A DNA stretch of 64,000 nt from Penelope pileata. Its lineage: Eukaryota > Chordata > Aves > Galliformes > Cracidae. The stretch spans positions 591,221 through 655,220 of the forward strand of contig WBMW01001297.1 of assembly GCA_013396635.1 (NCBI GenBank). The letters run 5' to 3'. Below are positions 60,801-64,000 of this stretch, one piece after another. The notes under the pieces were generated by a model. It had not been told where the DNA came from and did not search any database. It saw only the letters and a program-made list of their open reading frames with translations. The position numbers and the translations under genes are program-made. Numbering within the stretch: position 1 is the stretch's first letter; the number at the start of each line of letters is the position of its first letter.

Positions 60801-63800
60801 CACGGGGCATGGATCTTCACAAAGTAAATTTTGCCATCTTCAGACTCCTGCCCCAGAAAAGTTAAATCTGACATCAGATTTACTGTGATTTACTGCAAGA
60901 TTTATCAGAATAGTTGTCATACACAATTTATTTCCTTTTATGCATTTTTGAAAGCTTCTCTTTTCTAGGACGCTATTTTTAAACACTGAATAGCTGATGT
61001 CATGGGTGTCCAACCTTTTGGCTTGCCTGGGATGCTATGGGTACAGCAGGGGACGGGCACCGCGAGCCGGGCTGGGCCCCATGCAGCCCGCGGGTTGGAC
61101 ACGCCGGGCTTCTGCGAATGGCTGACCATTCATGCAAATAATCTTTGCACTAGTAAATGCTCACAAATGCTTTTCAGACTACACTCATCTCATAACCTGA
61201 GGGCCCACTGCATTCTGCGTGTGCTGGAAACACAAGGGCTCACCATGCAGTGCTGCTGCTTGGCAGCCCAGCTCTGCTGCAGGTCCTCAGGCTGCTCCGT
61301 CTCCTGCAGGGGCAGCTCTCCTACAGCAGAGCAGATCGTGCAAGACTCCTTGCAAGAGCACACCACCAAGAGCTGCAATACCTGTTACAGCCCTGCAGTT
61401 ACGATAAGGAATAATCTTATCACGGGCCTCACCCCACCGTGTGTCCTTGTCGTACATTACACGAATCTCCATCTAAGGGTGTAGTGCCTAGATTTCATCA
61501 AAAGTTATTTTGCCCCACTCAGCCTCTGGCAGGAAAAATAAAAAAACCATACTGACTGTAGATGTCAGCATCCTCTGTTCTCCACTTAGAAGCAAAACAG
61601 CAACACTGATCAAATGTCCTGAAGTTACACCAGGGTATGTCCTCATTGTAACGATGCCCAGTTAGCAGGCATTAATCTATTCACCCCAACTGTGTTGCTG
61701 ATTGCTCGGTGGGATTAAATCTAGCTGTGAGCACACTTCCCGTTTACATGGGTGTAAGTGAATTCATGGCTAGTTTGGAGCTGGTTTCTTTTTGTTATGA
61801 AATCAAAAAAAAAATTACTTCCTGAGACACAATGACTTTCTCTGTACAATCCTTGAATACATGCCTGGAAAAATAAATCAGATAGACACATTTAGCTGGA
61901 CTCAAGTAAGTCACATTCCACTGAAATCTGCTAGAATCTTTAATAATTTTTCTCACAAAGCGAAGTGCTGCTTGTTAACTACTTATCTCCAGGTCGATTT
62001 CTTTAGCACTAATTTTTCTGGAGTTGCTTTTTCTTTTTCCTACCTTCTTGTCTTCTGTTTCTAGTTCCAAACCAGCCTTCTGCAGATTGCGCTCAAACTC
62101 TTTTCTTCTTTCCTGAAGAGAAAGAAGCACATTTTACAGACACGAGGCAGCTGAAGCACAACGGCAAGCTGACAAGTGAACACAGCCTTGAGCATTTCTG
62201 AGTTGGTGGGAGGGTTATTATTAAAATCCAGAAATATTTCTAATAGAACGGAAAAATCAGAAAGAAAAATTCTGGAAGCGTTAAGGAAGCATTACCATCT
62301 GTGAATGTCCAGAGTGATACCCAGTCTCCAGGGCCATAACCCTGCCTGATGCAGACGTTCAGATCTGCAGATGCTGCAGACAAGTCAGCGTGCTTCATAA
62401 GCAGCTTGGCTGGAAAGATAAAACTGAGCAACCAGCACACGGGAGCCCAAACGTGCTTAGCCTGCTTCAAGCATGGACTTCAGGCAGAGACACGGGAACG
62501 TGCCCATGGCAGTGCGTGATGGATCACACAGGCACCCTGCTCCAGCCCTGTCGTTCTGCCAAGGGATTCCGGGCAGTCTTTGGGCAAAGGCATTTCCCTC
62601 CCCTCCTTCTCTGCAGAGTTCTTGCTCCTATTGGGAGACTGAATTAATTTCCTTTTAATTACACAAAATTCGCTGAAGAACTGCCAGAATAACCACAAGT
62701 TAGACTAAATATTGAGCCTTGGCCTCATTAGAAAGCACCAGCTCGACAAGCAATTGATTTCTAGCTAAAACCTGCGGTGATGTGTCTATGGGTTCTCTAT
62801 CGTAGTCTTACACGATGTTTTTCAACACATACACATGACAATGGAAAAAAAACAAACAGTTCTCAGCCAATTTCCTGTTTCAGTGCAAAACAGGCTGCCC
62901 CATTTGCAATTAAGTTTGCATAAAGTACTCAGGTAAATGAGTACAGACTGAAGAATCGTTTAATGGCTCTCAGATCTACGCTAAAATGTGATATATTTAT
63001 TGCTATATGTAATATTGATATATGTCCTATGTTACAGGCCTTGCATTTTTACCTCTAACATCTGATTTTGCCAACTATTAGTTATGACATTAGGCACCAG
63101 CCTAGGCAACCCAGCAAACACAGCGAGTCCTGAGCCATACTGAGGCAAACACAGTGGCACACGCTTCTTTTCATTAACCCATGCCACAAACCTGCCCACG
63201 TGCACCTGTACAAACACCAGAGGACTCCTTTGCTGACCTGATCTAACAGAACACAACTAAGAGGTGATTTGTAACTACTTGCAAAAGTGCTATACAAAAG
63301 CCGACCCTCGAGCCTCGTCTCCAAAGCAAGGTGCTGTTCTGGATGACATTTTCCCCCAACAGAGCACACTGCCCATGTTATTTCCCTGGCAAATCCTGGA
63401 GCAGCTCCAAGCAAGCCAGCTCAGGGCTTCCTGCACCAGAGCTGCTCACCACTCAGCTCACCCTTCAGCTATGCAGCTTCATCACAGGCAGAGCCAGGGG
63501 CCGCAGCCCTGTCCAACTCAGCTTTCCTTACTGGAGGCTCAGCAGGGTGACCTGAAGCGCTCTAACAGAAAGTTTGTGCTTTTTGCCACCTTGCTCTCAT
63601 AAGCCACCTTCTCTGAAACACACGTGAATGTCCTTTCCAGGCACCTGAAACAACCATCTTTAAAAGGAAATCAGTCTGCTGGAAAAGCAAACAAACAAGA
63701 ACAAAAAATAACCCCATCTTTCTTGCCAAACATTACATTTCTTCCTATTGCTAGCAACGGCTTAAATCGGACAAGATGTGCCCTTGGCCCAGTGCCATTT

Positions 63801-64000
63801 CCTTTTGTGTTTTAATATATAGGTGTAACAATTTTAAGCTCACTCCCTGAGCCATAAAAAGCTACAGCTGGGGCACATATCTGGGATTCCACACGAGACC
63901 CTGCCCTGCTATTACAGAGGGACATATACAAGCCTGGGAGAGAAGGCCGGTGATAGTGGGCCTGTAATAATCCCCTACCTCACGTTTGGTTTGAGCACAG
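39621..64000 (-). CDS. ANO5: Anoctamin-5 (TMEM16E), exons 6-22 and probable edge of exon 5
   Basis: ANO5 is a TMEM16-family protein of intracellular (sarcoplasmic/endoplasmic) membranes in muscle and bone, linked to calcium-dependent phospholipid scrambling and membrane repair. In humans, its loss causes limb-girdle muscular dystrophy and specific dominant changes cause gnathodiaphyseal dysplasia. Seventeen minus-strand exons with GT-AG ends join in frame for 816 codons plus stop, matching human residues 99-913 almost residue for residue. The order is: N-terminal cytosolic anoctamin domain (exons 6-9), first membrane segment (exon 10), Cys-rich lumenal loop (exon 11), further membrane segments (exons 12-17), the NNILEIRVD helix (exon 19), a glycosylated loop (exon 20) and the final helices with the charged C tail (exons 21-22). 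The start codon lies beyond position 64000. No frameshift or premature stop was seen. ANO6 is the nearest alternative family member, but exon-by-exon similarity favours ANO5. Confidence 0.96.
39843..40571 (-). other. ANO5: ANO5 intron 21
   Basis: 729 nt, AT-rich; nothing recognised inside. Confidence 0.85.
40572..40677 (-). CDS. ANO5: ANO5 exon 21
   Basis: 106 nt: completes an Arg codon, then 35 codons, including YRDYRYPPDHERRYLHTMQF and ending AFIIIME. It is the loop and start of the last helix pair. The acceptor is TTCAACAG|G and the donor is GAG|GTATGTTCC. Confidence 0.94.
40678..41549 (-). other. ANO5: ANO5 intron 20
   Basis: 872 nt; contains a T14 run on the plus strand (41145-41158, A14 in the gene sense). 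Nothing else recognised. Confidence 0.85.
41550..41731 (-). CDS. ANO5: ANO5 exon 20
   Basis: 182 nt: 60 codons plus two bases. It begins AFIVAFTSDMIPRLVYYYAY, part of membrane helix 8/9 and the following lumenal loop. The loop has a probable N-glycosylation sequon in YINNSLSVF. It ends EGFDKC. The acceptor is TTTTTCAG|GCT and the donor is AG|GTTGGTG. Confidence 0.94.
41732..42917 (-). other. ANO5: ANO5 intron 19
   Basis: 1186 nt of ordinary intronic sequence; no repeat family recognised. Confidence 0.85.
42918..43123 (-). CDS. ANO5: ANO5 exon 19
   Basis: 206 nt encode QFGFITLFVASFPLAPLLAL, then NNILEIRVDSWKLTTQYRRP and AKAHSIGVWQEILNGMAILS. This is membrane helix 7 with the NNILEIRVD motif that helps form the family's calcium site, then the start of helix 8. 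The acceptor is TGCCTACAG|TC and the donor AAT|GTAAGCATG. Open reading continues on both sides of the exon, so its ends rest on splice sites and homology. Confidence 0.95.
43124..44864 (-). other. ANO5: ANO5 intron 18
   Basis: 1741 nt, AT-rich. A plus-strand open frame of 171 codons (44369-44884) runs into exon 18 on the opposite strand, resembles no known protein and is judged random. Confidence 0.85.
44865..44995 (-). CDS. ANO5: ANO5 exon 18
   Basis: 131 nt: WICNWWGRRKARSNPENLYS, then RWEQDHDLQTFGALGLFYEY and LEM. This is the cytosolic linker between helices 6 and 7. The acceptor is CATATGCAG|C and the donor is ATGG|GTAAGTTT. It starts and ends in phase 2 and phase 1, joining exon 17 (Pro codon CC|C) and exon 19 (Val codon G|TC). 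Confidence 0.94.
45250..45347 (-). CDS. ANO5: ANO5 exon 17
   Basis: 98 nt: CDPAGCLIELTTQLTIVMAG, then KQIWGNIQEAIV. It forms membrane helix 6, which lines the TMEM16 groove. The acceptor is CTATCAG|TGC and the donor CC|GTAAGTTC. Confidence 0.94.
45348..46451 (-). other. ANO5: ANO5 intron 16
   Basis: 1104 nt. It holds a 16-bp tandem duplication (45644-45675) in a GC-richer patch; otherwise ordinary. Confidence 0.85.
45644..45675 (+). repeat. 16-bp tandem duplication
   Basis: GCAGCAGGGTCTGGGT occurs twice without mismatch and is followed by a partial third copy (GCAGCAG). Confidence 0.93.
46452..46621 (-). CDS. ANO5: ANO5 exon 16
   Basis: 170 nt: IPRTHMEYENRLTMKMFLFQ, then FVNYYSSCFYVAFFKGKFVG and YPGEYTYMFNRWRNEE. 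It encodes membrane helix 5 and the following loop, very close to human ANO5. The acceptor is TTTTCACAG|AA and the donor GAG|GTAGGACT. Confidence 0.96.
47086..47268 (+). mobile_element. CR1 LINE 3' tail fragment, second subfamily
   Basis: Matches a decayed CR1 3' end: GGCTGCTCAGGGAAGCGGTG, then AAAAGATGTGGGGACACGGC, GGGTTGATGGTAGGACTTAG and TATTTCTATGATTCTG. The ACTTAGTGATTTTGAAG block in place of GATCTTGGAGGTC, and the TTGATGG motif, set it apart from the neighbouring longer copy. Confidence 0.82.
48055..49375 (+). mobile_element. CR1 LINE, 5'-truncated, with reverse-transcriptase C-terminal half
   Basis: A 1.3-kb CR1 copy. Frame 1 (48087-48470) reads GNQHGFTKGKPCLKNLVAFY, then VIYLDLCKAFGNVLHDILVD and SGAPQGSVLGP, which are reverse-transcriptase motifs. 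Near 48475 the frame shifts, and a second frame carries QQFADDAKLCGAVDTPEG, with the catalytic FADD box, and RDLDRLERWAHANLMKFNKA. A third frame after the stop at about 48845 continues with PHLESCVQFWGPQ and YEDRLRELGLFSLEKRR. The 3' tail ends CCATTCTATGATTCTACGAT. Frameshifts and the missing 5' half make it dead. It is antisense within ANO5 intron 15. Confidence 0.96.
49909..50131 (-). CDS. ANO5: ANO5 exon 15
   Basis: 223 nt: VSLIIASMIAVIVYRLAVYA (helix 3), a variable loop MENTQTLQPISGLLTPQLAT, and CLNFVIIMILNFIYEKIAIW (helix 4). The acceptor is TTTCCCTAG|GTG (a TAG acceptor) and the donor is ATGG|GTAAGCAG. Confidence 0.95.
50132..50773 (-). other. ANO5: ANO5 intron 14
   Basis: 642 nt; contains a short TTA repeat (about 50474-50492). 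Otherwise nothing recognised. Confidence 0.85.
50774..50848 (-). CDS. ANO5: ANO5 exon 14
   Basis: 75 nt, 25 codons: EMEPYLPLTSQAVRFCISGT, then TVLFW. It is the loop and start of membrane helix 3. It is too short to stand out as an open frame and was found by homology. The acceptor is GTTTCAG|GAG and the donor TGG|GTGAGCATC. This is one of the more diverged parts relative to human (SQAVRFC for TRIPWYF). Confidence 0.9.
50849..55075 (-). other. ANO5: ANO5 intron 13
   Basis: 4227 nt, the largest ANO5 intron here. It contains a solo ERVL-type LTR (about 52770-53212, antisense). A plus-strand frame of 138 codons (53345-53761) just past the LTR resembles no known protein. Confidence 0.88.
52770..53212 (+). 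mobile_element. Solo LTR of an avian ERVL-type endogenous retrovirus
   Basis: The block runs from TGATAACACCTGGCAGTGC through CCTGCCAGGGAAACAGTTG, CATAAGGAGCTGGGAGGGG, CAAACTGACCAAAGAGCTAT and TGCTGGCTGTGAGCCCTTGC to TCTCAACCCACGAG and AAACCACGACA. These segments are characteristic of a common avian ERVL LTR. No internal retroviral genes flank it, so it is a solo LTR left by recombination. The edges are approximate; a clean 5-bp target duplication was not seen. It is antisense in ANO5 intron 13. Confidence 0.82.
55076..55227 (-). CDS. ANO5: ANO5 exon 13
   Basis: 152 nt: TLFLEFWKRRQARLKYEWDL, then VDFEEEQQQLQLRPEYEAKC and TQKKKNPVTQ. This is the end of helix 2 and the conserved cytosolic FWKRRQA...YEWDLVDFEEEQ segment typical of anoctamins. 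The acceptor is TTCCAACAG|TT and the donor is CAG|GTAGCGTAC. Confidence 0.96.
55228..56511 (-). other. ANO5: ANO5 intron 12
   Basis: 1284 nt, AT-rich, with T-runs on the plus strand at 55704-55715 and 56012-56027. No repeat family recognised. Confidence 0.85.
56512..56572 (-). CDS. ANO5: ANO5 exon 12
   Basis: 61 nt: YSHLFDNVATLFFAIFMGIW plus one base. It is membrane helix 2, matching the human exon of the same length and phase. The acceptor is CTGTTGCAG|TAT and the donor is TGGG|GTGAGTAC. Confidence 0.93.
56662..56767 (-). CDS. ANO5: ANO5 exon 11
   Basis: 106 nt: KEICDPAIGGEIIMCPLCDR, then ECEYWRLNTTCESSE. It is the Cys-rich lumenal loop between helices 1 and 2. The second Cys of MCPLC corresponds by alignment to human Cys356, the site of gnathodiaphyseal dysplasia changes. 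NTT is an N-glycosylation sequon. The acceptor is TGCCCTTAG|C and the donor GAG|GTTTGTACC. The intron to exon 12 is only 89 nt. Confidence 0.95.
56768..57971 (-). other. ANO5: ANO5 intron 10
   Basis: 1204 nt of AT-rich sequence; nothing recognised. Confidence 0.85.
57972..58106 (-). CDS. ANO5: ANO5 exon 10
   Basis: 135 nt: KYYGEKIGIYFAWLGFYTEM, then LFLAAVVGVICFLYGLFTMD and ENMS. It contains the conserved YYGEKIGIYF lead-in and membrane helix 1. The acceptor has a pure T18 run starting ten bases before the exon (58117-58134). The donor is AG|GTGATTGT. Confidence 0.94.
58107..58513 (-). other. ANO5: ANO5 intron 9
   Basis: 407 nt. It ends (gene sense) in the T18 polypyrimidine run at 58134-58117 before the exon 10 acceptor. 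A second T-rich run lies on the plus strand at about 58412-58430. Confidence 0.88.
58514..58629 (-). CDS. ANO5: ANO5 exon 9
   Basis: 116 nt: CQYWKKASDPNCDNERYTLY, then MEWARFLRFYKEQPLDLI. This is the end of the cytosolic N-terminal domain. The acceptor is CTCACAG|TGTCAGTAC. A second in-frame AG six bases on could drop the first two residues. The donor is AG|GTAAAACA. The start was set so that two residues precede YW, as in the human protein (GQYWKP). Confidence 0.93.
58630..60094 (-). other. ANO5: ANO5 intron 8
   Basis: 1465 nt; no repeat family or second gene recognised. Confidence 0.85.
60095..60208 (-). CDS. ANO5: ANO5 exon 8
   Basis: 114 nt, 38 codons: VNYILTRCPYGTEEGKKKFG, then IKRLLNNGTYSAAYPLHD. 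It is part of the anoctamin dimerisation-type cytosolic domain. The Gly of EEGKK aligns with human Gly231, a known disease position. The acceptor is CAATCTCAG|GTT and the donor GAT|GTAAGTATC. Confidence 0.95.
60209..60562 (-). other. ANO5: ANO5 intron 7
   Basis: 354 nt; nothing recognised. Confidence 0.88.
60563..60847 (-). CDS. ANO5: ANO5 exon 7
   Basis: 285 nt, 95 codons. It contains YFVKIHAPWEVLITYAEVLN, then VPIKENDIP, a variable stretch, and FTAPFSKDKQELYLISDEST, ending RNRI. KIHAPWEVL is a family hallmark of the cytosolic N-terminal domain. The acceptor is TGGGGCAG|GAG and the donor ATA|GTACGTGTG. Open reading runs beyond both ends. Confidence 0.96.
60848..62043 (-). other. ANO5: ANO5 intron 6
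   Basis: 1196 nt; contains the hAT-like short element at 61002-61106. Plus-strand frames at 61002-61484 arise from this GC-richer patch and are not a gene. Confidence 0.86.
61002..61106. mobile_element. Short hAT-like non-autonomous DNA element (MITE)
   Basis: A GC-rich block of about 105 bp is bounded by inverted ends: TGGGTGTCCAACC at 61003-61015 and GGTTGGACACGCC at 61093-61105 (11 of 13 bases pair, inner 10 perfect). The start continues CTTTTGGCTTGCCTGGG and the end is GCAGCCCGCGGGTTGGACAC. Both are familiar from hAT/Charlie-type transposon termini. No 8-bp target duplication is visible, so the copy is old or the family call is wrong. Confidence 0.55.
62044..62112 (-). CDS. ANO5: ANO5 exon 6
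   Basis: 69 nt, 23 codons: ERRKEFERNLQKAGLELETE, then DKK. It matches human residues 99-121 in length and phase. The acceptor is CTCTTCAG|GAA and the donor AAG|GTAGGAAAA. It is a short cytosolic, charged exon found by homology. Confidence 0.93.
62113..63978 (-). other. ANO5: ANO5 intron 5
   Basis: 1866 nt, assuming exon 5 ends at 63979. No second exon matching the human IDFVLSY segment was found inside it. Nothing else recognised. Confidence 0.6.
63979..64000 (-). CDS. ANO5: Probable 3' end of ANO5 exon 5 (cut by the window)
   Basis: The last 22 bases read on the minus strand as CAQTKRE, followed by GAG|GTAGGGG, a possible donor in phase 0. Phase 0 is what exon 6 needs, and the human exon 5 ends in a similar charged stretch (AELKA). 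Too little is visible to be sure, and the match to human is weak. Confidence 0.45.

Noticed and set aside
1..64000. CRISPR arrays, operons, tRNA or rRNA genes, prophage or other bacterial systems
   Set aside because: No spaced direct repeats, no cloverleaf or rRNA motifs; the window is vertebrate chromosomal DNA.

Overview
The window is vertebrate nuclear DNA, almost certainly from a bird. Coding sequence lies in short exons with GT-AG junctions. The repeats are avian: several CR1 LINE fragments with the typical ATTCTATGATTCTA-type tail, and a solo LTR of the avian ERVL type ending in AACCACGACA. I cannot name the species. Single N bases at 3400, 18521 and 23067 and an NNN at 14567-14569 show it is a draft assembly.

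Two genes are present, both on the minus strand. SLC17A6 (vesicular glutamate transporter 2, VGLUT2) contributes exons 1-3, running from the start codon at 17946 down to 13798 and coding for about the first 152 residues. No later exon was found in 1-13797, so that stretch is read as part of a long intron 3. GC-rich, CpG-rich DNA covers the promoter/5'UTR (about 17950-18745) and the exon 2-3 block (about 13540-15230).

ANO5 (anoctamin-5/TMEM16E) fills 39621-64000. I placed 17 consecutive coding exons, numbered 6-22 to match the human gene, and a probable 3' edge of exon 5 at the window boundary. The 17 exons total 2451 nt, which is 816 codons plus a stop. This agrees closely with human residues 99-913, and the reading frame is kept across every junction I checked. 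A probable 3'UTR of up to about 3.4 kb follows, with AATAAA signals down to 36184.

Between the ANO5 3' end (about 36.2 kb) and the SLC17A6 promoter (about 18.7 kb) lies roughly 17 kb of intergenic DNA in which I recognise no gene. It holds a CR1 fragment, a candidate LTR-like unit near 26.3 kb, a perfect 16-bp palindrome containing AGGTCATGACCT, and a perfect 30-nt hairpin. The order ANO5 then SLC17A6 on the same strand matches the human arrangement. The two genes do not act in one pathway: VGLUT2 loads glutamate into synaptic vesicles, while ANO5 is a muscle and bone intracellular-membrane protein with a TMEM16 fold. I found no operon, CRISPR array, RNA gene or clearly new genetic system. 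The observations most worth a check are regulatory palindromes, splice-site oddities and repeat insertions.
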